From positions 3,825,612-3,889,611 of the forward strand of contig PTFA01000005.1 of the NCBI GenBank assembly GCA_003342895.1: 64,000 bases of DNA, written 5' to 3'. Below the pieces are notes generated by a model. It did no database searches, was not told the DNA's origin, and saw only the letters and a program-made list of their open reading frames with translations. How positions within the stretch are numbered: the first letter of the stretch is position 1; each line of letters begins with the position of its first letter. This document shows positions 1 through 13,068 of the stretch, one piece after another. Origin of the DNA: Casuarius casuarius. Taxonomy: Eukaryota; Chordata; Aves; Casuariiformes; Casuariidae. The translations under genes were made by a program, and so were the position numbers.

Positions 1-1076
1 GAGAGGAAAGAGTGGATACTGGGCATCAGACCCATCCTTGGCTTGTGGAGCTCTTGGCACCTAGAGGCAAGCCCTTGAACTACTTGAGCGGGGATATGGA
101 TACTGTGCAGTTGAAGCAACATCAAAAGCAGCCAGCTCTTCATGTCTTTGTCCAAACAGGCATATGTGCAGTAGCTAAAAAACAACCCAATATTAAATTT
201 TTTCTTGAATCATTTTATGACTGATTGGTTTACTATGCATCCTGCTCAGTTTAAACAAGAATATCACATATTTACATGAACCCTGATTAGTGAACAAAGT
301 CTTCTTCTGTTCCTTAGGCACAAACACACTCCATTGTCTCTAAAATGTCCTCACAGCTCTCCGTGTGAAGTTCTTCCTTGGCTTTTCAGTTTGGACAAGG
401 AACACAGAAACACACAGAACATTAAGCCTTCTTCCAAAACACATTGCTCTTGATTCAGTACGTGTGCTCTGGCTGTGACCTGGTGTTGGGAGGAAGGGTC
501 AGAGTCCAGCAAATACTGGAAGGAATGTAGAACAAGTCACTGGGTAATGTCAAATTTCAAAACTACATCTGAGAGGCAAAAGTATTCTTTAAAATATCAA
601 TTCCTGTTGAAAGCACTCTGCAGCTGTGCAAAAATAGGTCCATTAGTTGATGAAAACAAACAGCTTTTGACTGACACTGTGTATTCTTAGTCTCTCCATC
701 ACCTGTTTTATGTTTAGAGAATGCTTTGATTTTCGACTGAATCATTGCAATTCTCTCACTTTATTAGTGCAGGCTAAGAGTTTTGTCCTTTTCGCAAATT
801 TGGCCTGTCTTGTTTGTGGAGTCTTCATTGCCTACTTCCAGGGTTATATACTGTTGCTATTTACATTGGATGTAGGCGTGAAGAGTGCTTTGAGTAGAGC
901 AGTGACTTCTGCGGTTTCCTCAACTCAGCCTCAAAACACAATGAAACAGAAGGGAGGAAATGTTTCTTACACTGAAAAGAAGATAAAATAATTCCCTGTA
1001 GTGTCCTGTCCTCTAGCTTGCTCTNCTTCCATGAAATCGAATTGATTTCATTTGGAGACTTGCCCAGCATCTGTCA

Positions 1077-1106
1077 GATGTTCTTCTGTCTGGATGTTCT
1101 TCTGTC
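1077..1106. repeat. 16-bp-period tandem duplication
   Basis: The 14-base unit GATGTTCTTCTGTC occurs at 1077-1090 and again at 1093-1106, separated by two bases. Two exact copies suggest a local slippage duplication. No function is implied. Confidence 0.85.
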
Positions 1107-2210
1107 AGAAGTCTTGGATCTTATTTAGCTTTGCTTGGCAGGAACCTCTGTCGGGTTTTAAGGGGACAGAGAGCTTGATTGGAAACCAAATGACCTTTGC
1201 CTGAAGCAAAGGATATTTCTGCTGGACTTGATACTTAAAAAGGCAATAAGTGTATTCTCAAGAACCTGTATGAATGTGTCTTTAGTTTGGTGTTAATGTC
1301 ATTGTGTGCCTATATGCAACTAAATTATCCTGTTAGTTTAAAGTTCTTTGGAATCTCTTTGCTCTAGAAAAAAGAGTTCTGGAAAGGAAATTATTTGTAT
1401 GAGGAAGATGTGCTAATTAATTATATTTCTTGACTCTGATCTAGTAAAAATATGGACACATATTAATATTCTTCTACTTAGTGGCAGTTTTGTAGAGATA
1501 AATGTATGCTTACATGATTCTGTGAGAATAATTTTCAGTAAGTATAGCACATCATTTGTGAGAACAACTCTGAATTTAGTCACTTTATTGACCAAGAAAA
1601 GAAATAAAGAACATCCCTGTTATATTTTATAAGTTCAAATTCTTAAAATGTGCTGGAAAAAATCCTTATTATGTGCTTGCTGAGCCTAGGAAATAGAATT
1701 TGATCTGCAAAATGTATTTTTTCCAGTAACTTCAGGATAGAATCCCATGCATTTGAATTAAAAGCTTTTTCAGCAACAGCATTTCAGTTGTTTGTTTATA
1801 AGACAGTTTTTCAAGGTACCTATGGTACCATGTATAAATACAGTGAAGATGTTAGGTTGAAAGTGTTACTATTATGGATCATACAGTACATTTTCCACAA
1901 AAGATCCAATTTCAATAGAAACAAGTTGCTACAGAGATTTTAGGGGAAAAAAAGTGAGAGTTTTCCACTTTTATCCTCTAAAGGTTCTCTTCAGATTTGA
2001 ATAAGAGTTAAGAGAAACTGCAAAATCTCTAGATAGGGATTGGAAGTAGGAACAAGAAGCCTTCGTTCTTTTCCTGCCCCATCTGTAGCCTTAGGTAGGA
2101 CTACATATTGCTAGCCTCCTCTCTTTGTGTATTTTTTNCTGCAGATGTATGAAGTGTCTAATTGGACTGTACTTCTTTGAACTACTTCTTACTGTATGCT
2201 TGTACTGATC

Positions 2211-2236
2211 CTTAGAATGAGATTCTTAGAATGAGA
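2211..2236. repeat. 14-bp-period tandem duplication
   Basis: CTTAGAATGAGA is repeated exactly at 2211-2222 and 2225-2236 with a two-base spacer. This is a simple local duplication. Confidence 0.85.
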
Positions 2237-3656
2237 CACCAGTTAGGCCTGGTGTCAATTAATAAAGCAAACAAAAATGTGTTTTTCCTGATCAAATATG
2301 TACTTAGGAAAGCAAAGGTNATAGGCATTCAGGTTATAAGGGTACTACTACAAGTCTGCTAGTAAGAACAGTGATTACTTTTGTATATTTTTCAGGCTTC
2401 ATGAAATGCAATGACAGAGTGGATGAGACAGTTTGCTTTCAATTGACCCTCCCCCAAAACACAATTCAGTCCTTGTTCAGAATCACATAGAAGACTGGTG
2501 CCAGTCGGTCCAGCCATAAACAGCTGAAATTTGGGAAAACTTGGGAATCAAAGTTGTTCTGACATAAATCTAATTTTTATCACTCATCGTGACTGGCTGC
2601 AGAAACTGTCCCTCTTAATTATCTAGATGATAGGCATTTCGTCTTGAGATAGACCTTGTGTGCAGGGCTCATGGATGGTTTCAACTTGCTGGACAATGGA
2701 ATGATGAAAACTCTGATCCATTGTAAAGCAAAGCTTTTTTCTCTGTGGAAATCCCTAGCTCTAGCCTTTGTGTAAGCAAGAGAGAACAACAGCTCATCTT
2801 CTTTCCAGATCAATGATTGGTAGTTCAACAGCTCTTCTCATTTATTTTGATCCACTAATACAAATTATAGCCTAGATTACCAACTAGGACTCATCCATAT
2901 TGGACCAACCACTGCTAAGTGCTGTGGCAAATATGCCCCTAATTGCTTTTGCTAATAACTGTCATGAGAGTAACACTGGCTGTATTTAAGTCTTTGTTAC
3001 TTTTTCTGATACACAAATGTATTCAACATATTAACTTCAACAATTTTAGAATGGACTTCCAGTAGGAAAGTGCGAACTCTGACTATATTGCAGTGAAACA
3101 AATAGATGTAAAATTGATCTTTGTTTTGCTGCAAATACCAGCTCCAAACCGATAATCCAATGTTGCTTCCTATAGAAAACCTTAAAACTAGTTTGCTCAG
3201 TTTTCTTTCAAGAAAAAATAGAGTGTGTCTAAACATGCACATTTGTCTTCAGATAACTACGCAAATATGTCCATATCTCCTTTCATGGAATAGACACACG
3301 CTATCATTGAAATGGCTTTTTTGCCATTCAGTGATTCAGTTTAAGACTTTGAAAAAATGAATGAAGAAAAATGATCAACTAAAACACAGAAACTAAGAAA
3401 ATTCACTGTAAAGGCAGAGCATATTTCTGTTGTTGTCTAAGTTTAGTTCTACAGAATCAAATCTTCTATACTGTATTTCAGGATTCTGCTCTGGAATTTT
3501 TTTAAAGAATTTTTTTTTGACAGTTTCTTGTAAAGAACCGGTTTCTAATTTTAAACAATTTATATAAAAATCTTCAGTTTTTATCCAATAATTTATATTT
3601 TTATAAACAAAATGAAATCACAAAAAAAGGATGAAGCATTTCNGTTCTTTGCTTTC

Positions 3657-3693
3657 GATGATTTCCTCTGTATTGATCTGGATGATTTCCTCT
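3657..3693. repeat. 24-bp-period tandem duplication
   Basis: GATGATTTCCTCT occurs at 3657-3669 and 3681-3693, a period of 24 bases. The intervening spacer is not repeated. Confidence 0.8.
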
Positions 3694-3906
3694 AGACCGG
3701 TAAGCTGTCTAATGAAATAGAGAGGGTTATATAAACCGGTAGTGTTTGNGGTACATCATTTCTGTTACATTACCTAGGCCAACAAATCTGAATGTTTGTT
3801 CAAATGATCTGAATTTGTCGGTATAAGCTACTGAACTTGTAATCATATTTTAACTTCAATAGTACAGAAGAGGAAGGTCATGATATATTGCCAATCTATT
3901 GCACCC

Positions 3907-3959
3907 TTTCACATCTTTCATGTGACATCTTTCACATCTTTCACAAATAAATTTGTGAA
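3907..3959. repeat. short CATCTTTCA tandem repeat ending in a perfect hairpin
   Basis: ACATCTTTCA-type units recur three times between 3907 and 3940 (ACATCTTTCA, GACATCTTTCA, CATCTTTCA). They run directly into a perfect inverted repeat at 3940-3959, with arms TTCACAAAT and ATTTGTGAA around an AA spacer. The hairpin is too AT-rich and lacks the U-tract context for any bacterial-type terminator call. It is most likely a by-product of slippage. Confidence 0.7.
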
Positions 3960-3963
3960 ATTA

Positions 3964-6900
3964 ATATTTTATATTCCTGATTAAAAAAAAGGATGTTTTC
4001 CTCCATTAAACTGATTCATTTACTCATCAATTTTCCTCCAGAGTTATTCTGACTTGATTAATGAAAATATTTCTCTCTCAAGACCCAACTGTAAACAACC
4101 CAAGCTCATATTAGAATGGGAAATCTTGGTTTTACCCAAGTGATTTAGATATTAATTTTATTTAAGTTTGATTGGGGAAACTTTTTGAAGTGAACTTGAA
4201 CAATTAACCCTCTGCATTCTGAGCTGATTTAGCATGTGAGTGCAGCTTTAGGTGGCAGATTTGACAGCAAGGTAATATTAGGTTCACTGTTAAAGAAGGT
4301 AGCAGGCCAGATTCTCAGCAAGAGTAAACTGATATGACAAGACTCATACACTGGAAATCAAAAATACTTCCACAGCTGAGTATAATGCTGTGGAAATTTG
4401 CTGGCTGTAAACACAGGTGTCCTCTTTCTAACCACAGTGCAAGTAGAATATGAAAAATCATTAAGAGAACCTCAGCCATACAGGATAATGTATAGTCAAT
4501 TGAAAGAATAAGTCATTATACAAGGCAAGGGCTGGAAATTCATAACTGTCCAGGAAATATTCCTTGATATTTTATTAATTGCTCTTATAAAAAAATGTAG
4601 AACAAGAATATATGTGCAATTTAGAATGGAAACCTATGAACCATAGTTGGATTAGACCAAACCATCTAGGTGATTTAGTGAGGTTGGTAATGGGCTTCTG
4701 GGAATTACTGGCTCTTCCTTCCGGGAATTCTGTAACTCCTCAATTGACTGACAAAGCAGAAGGTCTCCAGACCAGGAAAACATCTTTGCCAACCTGTGTT
4801 AACAATGACTAGCATCCAATAGCTGTGGAGCATTGTACTGGCCAGGAGTGGTATGAAAAATGTCAAAAGGAGAAGATGCATGAGCTAGAAAGAGGGGAAT
4901 TTGTGAATTCAACTTGTTTCCCAGGATCCTAGGTGTGTCTGGGGAGATGATGGGCCCCAGCGTGCACCACAGGAGAACACATAGCCCATCAGGCTCCCTC
5001 AGGGTATGAAGCTCGGTGGGATGACCCACCAGAACACCAAATACTTGATGTGGGGAGAAAGTTTCTGCTGTGCTGAGGTAATGATTTGGGCTGCAGTGGG
5101 ATACAGCCAGGCTATGTGGACAATGCAATTATGAATCGTTGAATCTGCAGCAATTAGTTCATCCAAACACAGTGAAAAATAACTCTCTTCTGTAGGCAAG
5201 ACCCATNAACCTCTGTTTTTGCTATCTGACAAAATAAGAGTTGGTTATGTTGAATGTCTACCAAAATTTACTGGATTGATGTATCTGACAACAAACACCT
5301 GGGAAACTGTTAACATGTCACATGTCGCATTAGGAGTTTTACCTCACAACGCACGTGTGGTTTTTGTAAGGCGTTCCACCACAATGGCCTTGAAGCACAC
5401 AGCCAGCCTGACAGGACCAGAAGGCTGCTTGCTGGTGGGGTTGTAGAATTCTGCTTGTGTATTAAAATTTTTATTTGGTTCTCAAAAGCTTACTCCTTCA
5501 TTTATACTGCTGGAATGGGTATTTAGCATCTGGTAATTGTGTGGGTTAATGATACAACAAATAGCTGTTGACATTTAAGTAGCCCATAATATTCTCATAT
5601 TACCAAGCAGAGAGCCAGAAATGTTTACATTTTGTTAATTATATGGAGCTTCCTTGACAATTTTTAAAACACTAATCTCCCTTTGGAAAGGTTCTGAAAT
5701 ATTTTTTAGTTTATAATCCACTTGTGAGCTGTTTGGTAAAGTTGTGATATTGAGTGCCTTGGAATATCAAGAGCACTGTCACTTACATGAAGCTTTTTAT
5801 TAAAATTTTTTAGATGTTCTATCAATTAGCTTGACTGGTCCATCTCCATGTCTCCAGTCTTGGATCTTTTCCTTTTCCACATTTACTAATGTGAAATACC
5901 TCCTGATAAGCCTGATGCAGTCAAAAATAGCTGAGTTACACTGATGGGAAAACCTGCATGTTGCCTGTTGCATTGTCACTACAGCAGACTGACAGTGTAT
6001 CAACAGGATGATGAGCCTCCCAGTGTGCCAGAGCACTGTCAGACAACAGGATAGGTAAAACTCCCTGAGTTGCCATGAATTGCTTGTTTTTGCTGCTTTG
6101 CTTCTGTAGTTTTCTGGGGCTAAGCTCTACCATTTTCACATTTTGGAGAATTGTGAGCAGATGCCTCCATCCTGCCTTGAGCTTCTTCTCAGATCTTTCT
6201 CAGGAGCAGAAATTTTAAGCAAAATCTCTTTAGTGAGTAAAGTTAAGAATATAAAAAAAATTGTAAAAAGTTTCTTCTAAAAAGTCTGCTGCTCAGCTAA
6301 CTAACAATTGACAGACCCTAAGAATTTCAGCCTCTGGTTATTTTGAAGATATTACTGAAATTTAGAACTCAAGCCAAGGTTGAAGGATAGTAGTGATGTG
6401 ATTTTGAAACTGTTCCCACCTTAATATGCAAACTAAGTTTTTGCATGCCCCAGAATTTATTTTAAAGATGAATTCTTTCTAACAGTGTTAAAACAAACTG
6501 TGATCAGACACAGTTTAAAATGATGGTGCACTTAAGTGGACAGCTTTACATTATCAGATGCTGAAATCATATGCTGCAGTCTTATTGATATTACCATCGA
6601 CACAACTNTAGAGCTTTTTTTAAAATTCCTCTACTCATAATATTATTATTGAGATTAGACTTGATATAAGATCATAGAAAACATTCCACTGAGAGCAGAA
6701 ACACCTGTGTTTGAAGCACTGAGTTTTCATTTATTTATTATTTAATGAAATAAAGTCAAACTCTGAAATGGAGATTGTAAGATTATCATGCTTTGAAAAT
6801 ACAATAGTTCATTGCCAAAGAAACCACTATGAGGACACATGGAAACTGAACTCTGCTCAGTCCTACCACCCCATTTCTCCTCCTTCCTGCTTATAATTCT

Positions 6901-9415
6901 TGCTGTTTAGAAAGGGCTAAGTAACCAGATGGTGACATATACTATTTTTTTTAGACTGCATCCTTCTACATCACTCTATAAACTCCTGGTGTGCTATCCA
7001 TCAATCTCCTCTGATGCCAGAAGTTGTGTGTGTTTAACATTGTCCCACTCTCATTTAACAGCTCCTCCCATTCCGTTCTGTGGCAGCCTTTTTCCAGAGA
7101 CAGACTTGCCTGTAGACCCATGAGCACCATGAGAAGAGAGGTTCATGCAGGTCTGCTTTTGTGCAGTGCGCTCACTCTCACTGTGCCGGTTGCTGGTCCT
7201 GCTGGATGTCTCCACTCTCCCACCCCCATCATGTGCTATTCCTTTTTCTTTCTCGATAGCTCACTGAAGGTATTTGGGATGCTGTAGTTTTAAACTCGAT
7301 GAGAAAGATGGGCAGAGCAGGCACATGAGGTTTGTTTTACCCTAGAAGTTTCTGAACTGCGCTCAACTAGTTCTTGGGTCAACAGTTAGAGAGGAGGGTG
7401 AAACTAGCTGCTTTTGAGTTATGTCCCCTGTTTCTCTTTAATGTTTGCAACTGTCACAAAAAATCACAGAGTTCTACTTGCTGATGCCTTGAAGACACTG
7501 TGAAATTTCGGAGTGGGTCAACTACAACATTCAACATTCATCATGGTACAGAGAAATGCCACGGAGTTGAGTGTGAAACATTACCCCTGCCAGGCAAAAG
7601 GATGGACGTTGCTGTGTCCTCTGAAAGTCTTCCATTCAGGCCATTTGTCTTTGGCTAGTCTTGCTCTAGGGCAATATTAGAAACATACTTTACGTCTACA
7701 AAGACTGACTGCTTTGTATGTACATGACACATAAATTTGTGAAAAATCTAGAGTCACTTTCCCCCTAACATTTATGGCTATCCTAAATGAATGTAAGTTA
7801 ATTTCAAGATATATGATGAATGATAACAAACTGCAAATCATATGTTGATAAAGGTCACACCCACTGGAGCTACGTTTTCTAAACAGTAATTCAGATGAAC
7901 AAATTCAGATCTCGAATTTGTTTTACCTATTTATTAAAATAAATTAGAGGGTAGATGATGGAGTGAGAGAAAAATGAGACTTAAATATTTAACACATTTA
8001 TCAGCTCTAAATCTTAGCCAGAGGGGTTTGACATAGGTTACTAAAANGACATCTTCTTATTTAATTAAATAGCTGTCATGGATGACTCCTTTACAGTTTG
8101 CTTTGAACATATTCCATATAGATAGAAAGGACTTTTTTTTAAGGAAAGCTACAAATTACAACAACGAATATTAAAAATGTTCAAAATACTATTTCCCCCC
8201 AAAGGTGTAACACATAACACAAACATTTAACTTCACTTTTCGAGCATCAAAGCTTGTTTCTGTTTCTCTATAAATAATACATTACTGATCATAAAAAAAT
8301 GTGGTCAAGGGATGTTAGAATTTCATTGTGGTACCTATGAAAACTAAATGCTGTACTAACGAGCTGAAAAAGATTTTATTTGCTAAAGCAACTGTTAGAT
8401 TTTGTTTACAACAACAGTTGAAAAATGGGCTTCATATCTCAAGAGCAGGAGGCCGTGTACCAAATTAGTTGACCTACTAAAGATTACAGGTTCAAATTTT
8501 TTTTCACTTTTTCATTTGTGTCTCAAATATAGGACTTTTATTTCTGTGCATCTTTCTCAAGCTTGCTTAGTACTTCTGTAATAAAAACATACAATAGAAA
8601 CAACTCCTGGGCACACTTTTATCTAAGACTGTAAAATCCATTAGATAAGACCTCCATAACACCATCTTTTCGTACCACAAGCAAAATGGGGCACCGAAAG
8701 TTTTGTAAAGTTGTTGTGTGGGATGCGCAAAATGGGAGAAAAACCCTGAAAATATACTCTTCAAAATTTTTGAAAACTGATTCTATATTTCTAACTTGTG
8801 ATTAATTATATTGTCAATAACAATTTACAGCAAGCTATTACTTCTGTAGAAGTGAGATACCTAAGTATGTATCTACTTACAACAATGCATTTACAAAGCT
8901 AAGAATTGTCCAACACACTTTTATATGTGAGTTAAATAACTATTAAAAATATCTTTTGAGTTCTTATTCTGACAGCCTTTTATATAGATTTCTCTGTTCA
9001 CTTCGTACCATCACATTTTGCTTTCGCTCTGTTCTCATGTTAGTTGGTACAAAAGTAGTAATAAATCAGCTATGAACAACATCAATCAGATCCACATCTC
9101 TTCAACCATCCCATAAAAAGCTAAGATAACTCTTTACAGGATATTATTTTATGATTCAGCCAATCTAGTTTTACAATAATTAGATCAAGATATAGAATAT
9201 GAATGCAAAATGAGAAATAAAGAATTAATGACTAAAAATTCAGTCTCACAGATCCCACACTATATTTGACAATAGCCAGGCTACAGTCCCTGGAGGTGTT
9301 ATGTTGTGTACTTCTTGTGGAGAAGAAAGAAACAGAAAGTACCTCAAAAGCAAAAATATTTATATTACATATAAATATACATAAACATCATAGGAGATTA
9401 AAACAGAAATTATGC
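3964..9415. other. noncoding AT-rich DNA, no gene recognised
   Basis: No reading frame here shows recognisable protein character. The longest, a minus-strand frame at 4799-5128 (109 codons), sits in a slightly less AT-rich patch with no domain. An imperfect stem with 8-bp arms ACAAATTC and GAATTTGT and a 7-base loop lies at 7899-7921. No transposon or RNA gene was recognised. Confidence 0.65.
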
Positions 9416-9455
9416 ATATCTGTCTGTCTGTCTATCTATCTCTATCTATATATTT
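9416..9455. repeat. TCTG/TCTA tetranucleotide microsatellite
   Basis: Tandem TCTG units pass into TCTA and then TA-rich sequence, a degenerate compound tetranucleotide repeat. Such loci are usually length-polymorphic. The chance frame at 9266-9520 that crosses it encodes a tyrosine-rich low-complexity run and is not a gene. Confidence 0.9.
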
Positions 9456-10556
9456 ATATTTCTCCCTCTACATATGTAGCTATTTATAGAAAATTTGGTC
9501 AAGTTAGGGGGCTGCAGTGAAATAGTCTGAATTGGAGGCATTTTTTAAGTATAACTCCTCAGTTGTAGTTCTTGTCTTCTCTTTGTTGTTGAGAAAAAAG
9601 TCTGGAGCTAGTTATGTTAGTTTATACATGGACTGGAAGTGAAATAAATAGGAACTAATTCCTAGCAAAGAGACACGAGGGTGACAGCACCTCTACCATG
9701 GTAGACGTGACTTGCAGCAGTCACAAATCCTGCCAGTGAGAGGTTATTTCTCTAGCAAGGTGCTATGGCAAGAACAAGGCAGTTTGCTTAGCCATACCAT
9801 GGCTGGTGTTATTCCCTGTAGGATCTGTGTGTGCCCACTGGCAAGGCGAGAAGCCTCAATTTCTGCTTTTTAGGGACTGTTCCCCCAGGGTCCCGGTGGA
9901 GGATTAAGGTCCCTGCGGAAGATCGGGGCAGGGGTGCTGCGGCAGCTGCTTGCTTTGTCCTTCGCCGTTAGGAAAAGCTCTAGGAAAATCCACAAAGCCT
10001 TCTAGGTAAAGACCTCGACTGCTTACATTTTGTCATGTACAAGTATTTAAGGTGGGGGTTCCAGGTTAAAAATATAAATATCTAATAGGATTGAATGCAT
10101 TCTGTGTAACCTTATATGGTTTATGTCTTGTTTTCTAATCACATTTATAGCAATGATTACTCAAAAGCCTTTTTGACAAGCACTGGGAGCCTGAGTTTTG
10201 CTGGTGACCTTCTGAAATGCTCAAGTTACTGTGACCGTGTTAAAGCTATCACTGTGGGAAAAAGAGGAGAGATGTGCAATATTTACAAGAAATTTGTCCT
10301 TTTTAACATCTGGCACTGAATTTAGCACGGTAACTTCCCACATATGGGATGTACTGCTGTGTATATAAATGCTTGCCCTGCTCCGTAAAGGCATGTTAGC
10401 AGCACCGACATGCTGTGAGTTTGGTTGGTCAGCCTCTGACTCGGTGCTTGTGTGAGCTGTAATCNAAAGGCTTCAGGCAGGCTGTGTGGCTGCTTTGAGA
10501 GACAGTCTGTTAGAAGTGGGTAGTTACCTGAGTTAGCTGAGTGTCTAACAACATTT

Positions 10557-10582
10557 AAAGCCTTTCTAAGGTTTAAGGCTTT
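10557..10582. repeat. perfect 8-bp-arm hairpin
   Basis: Arms AAAGCCTT (10557-10564) and AAGGCTTT (10575-10582) flank a 10-base loop. The stem is too short for a microRNA precursor, which normally has more than 20 paired positions. Confidence 0.8.
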
Positions 10583-11558
10583 CCTCTAGCTATTTTATAA
10601 CCTCATCTGCACACGCACAGCAAAACCGTCAGCTGAATCCATACAGCACTACACCCAGACAATATAATCCATATATTTGATTTGATTTTTCACTTCAGAT
10701 GAGGCTCTTTCTAAGCACCTGAACATCTGTTGGCATGCTGCCTTGTTACATATCACTGGTGTTTTGGAAGCTACTAGTAAGATGCAAAGCTTTTCTGCTG
10801 CTTCTGCCTCATTTCAGAATGTAAGATCAGGCTGATAAGATCAAGGGCTGCGAATAATTATATACCTGCCCTGATTCTGGTGCATTTCTCACTAAGTCCA
10901 GCCATCAACTATAATCAGTGTCTCAGTGAGTTCAAGATCTAAGTGTTACGTAAGTAGTTCTTTCTAGGAAGAATATATTCTGGTTGTGTACCTGGCAAGT
11001 TTGAATTCCTTTTGATAAAGGCTATTAAATGATCACAGAGAAGGGGGTAAAACAATTAACCTCTTTAAGAATTTGTACCAGTGTAGAGTCCATGCGCATT
11101 TGGATTTTGGAGCCCATTCTCTTGGTTTCATTCATCATTCAGGCTGATCCAGTGGCATAGCAACAAGTGACATGTCTTTCCCCACTTCTGAGTGTTTACA
11201 CTAGTGCTTGGAAAAAGACAGAGAAGNAGTAACTCACTTATTTTGCTGATACTGTTTTTATTCATTCTTGTTTCTCTATTCAGCTGTTTATGCATTTTTG
11301 CCTTTGATAATTTAGAACCCAGCTTGTGTGTCTTAGTGCTTTGATGCTAAGAAAAGTACCCATTTCTGAAACAGAGGATTCTGTTTTGCAGCAAAACAAT
11401 ATTTCTTCCTACTTGCTTATGCTTAGCAAGTTTTCTTATGAAAATGAAGTTGCTATGAATTTTGGAGATTGTTAATAAAGTTGATTTCAATTATATATGT
11501 AAAAAATACTCTGGAGGGCTTCTATTTTGAATATTTAAAAACAAACCAAGTTTCTGGA

Positions 11559-11600
11559 ATTTCAAAAGGATTGAAATCCTTCAAAAGGATTTCAAAAGGG
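11559..11600. repeat. TTTCAAAAGG direct repeat with embedded hairpin
   Basis: Three TTCAAAAGG units occur within 42 bases. A small perfect hairpin at 11566-11581 has arms AAGGATT and AATCCTT around GA. This mixture of direct and inverted copies is typical of replication-slippage or template-switch scars. Confidence 0.75.
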
Positions 11601-13043
11601 GAAAGTAACAACTTGAAAGCAAACATTAAATTGTAAAGGTAATGTATCGTAAGCTAATATAAAAATCACTCTGGGGATGAGAAAGTCAAGCAAGAATTGG
11701 AAGAGGAGATAAGCACATAATCTGGGAGAGACAGTATTTCTAGTCTGTCACCTGTTATTTATAAAGGAAAGAGCATGATCAACATGTGGTCCTCAGATTC
11801 CCGGTAGTATCTACAGTTTCCTTGTTACATATTAAGTACAAAATCGTTTTTTCTTCAAGCCATGAACAGGGAGCAGCATGTAGCTTGTCTGTTCCAAGAA
11901 TAAATCCAGGGACTAGACTATGTTCCAGAGTTCCTAGTTTTTCTTTAGTTTTTAGTAACATGCAGCCTCTACCTTAGCCTTATACCTGAATAGAGAAGAA
12001 AACAGCTTTCTTGCTGTGATGTAGACAGCAAGGCTGAAAGAAGAGTGGACGCAGGGTGGGCTCCGTAGTCCTGAAGTCTCCAAAATGGACCCAGTCCTGC
12101 CTCAGAGACGTATCAAGCTACTCCGGGGAGGACCAGGACTCCAAAGGACAAACAAGAACTCCTCTCTCACAGGGCTTTCAGAGTAAGACAGTGCAATATT
12201 ACCAGGGAAAATGGAAACATTATGTTATATAAAAGGTATTTCTTACCCTAAGTTAATTTGTATCAGATTATTTACAAGCGTCATGGCATCCAAAAGGCCA
12301 TTTAGAGGAGTAATTTTTAGCCTTACTCCATCTCTTCCTATCAGAAATGTCCAGCTGCCTTGTTCAGACATCTTTGCCAGCTGTAACTGCTCTTTAGACT
12401 TGCTTCCTTTCCTATTTTAAGTTTAAAGAGACATAAAACAAATTCCAGAAAACTTTGAAATCAGTCTTCAGTTTGATTGTTAGTCAGCACCAAGGCAAGA
12501 ATATTGGGATATTATTTACAGGGAATTTGATACAGTGGATGCTTCTGAAGTACAAAATTAGATGCCATATAACAGGTGCTAATGCCAAAAGAAAAACCAA
12601 ATAGTATATGCTTAGTGCAATTTAAAAAGCAGAAGTGTTGAAATTTTTGTGGAACCTCTTCCACAAGTGCAAAGAAAAAAATCTTCTCTGTAAAGGAACT
12701 TTAGAAATCTTAATAGAGAATGCTTTCCTTTCCAAAAATTTATATATTCAGATAGTTCAATATGTTGTGACCTACAGGAAGAAAGCAGCAAGAAATAACC
12801 GTAATTCTAATTTTGCCATTCAGTGATTACAATAAAAAATAGAATATGTCCAGCTCTCCTTTCGTGTTAACTACATAAAAACAATCCTAACAAAAATGGT
12901 TGTATTAAACTAGGGTATGAGAACAGAAAAGAAGCTAGTGTGAGTTAAATAAGTAAATGCATCTAAATGCACATTTTTAAAGCTTCATTTTAATTCTTGT
13001 TACAGTTGAAGCTGTTTACATCTGGCACTGTCTTTTGGATAGT

Positions 13044-13068
13044 ATCCTCTTTTCTAGGGAAAGAGGAT
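13044..13068. repeat. perfect 9-bp-arm hairpin
   Basis: Arms ATCCTCTTT (13044-13052) and AAAGAGGAT (13060-13068) flank the 7-base loop TCTAGGG. No function can be assigned. Confidence 0.8.

Larger units (their letters stand above)
1..3600. other. noncoding AT-rich DNA, no gene recognised
   Basis: Stop codons are frequent in all six frames and the few open frames are at most about 93 codons, with no domain, signal peptide or family resemblance that I can see. CpG dinucleotides are rare, as expected for methylated bird DNA. Two short tandem duplications (1077-1106 and 2211-2236) are listed separately. I saw no transposon ends, tRNA-like fold or promoter-like CpG cluster. It is probably intergenic or intronic. 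Confidence 0.7.

Noticed and set aside
10557..13068. Short hairpins considered as microRNA precursors
   Set aside because: Stems of 7-9 bp are far too short for a microRNA precursor, and no extended pairing surrounds them.
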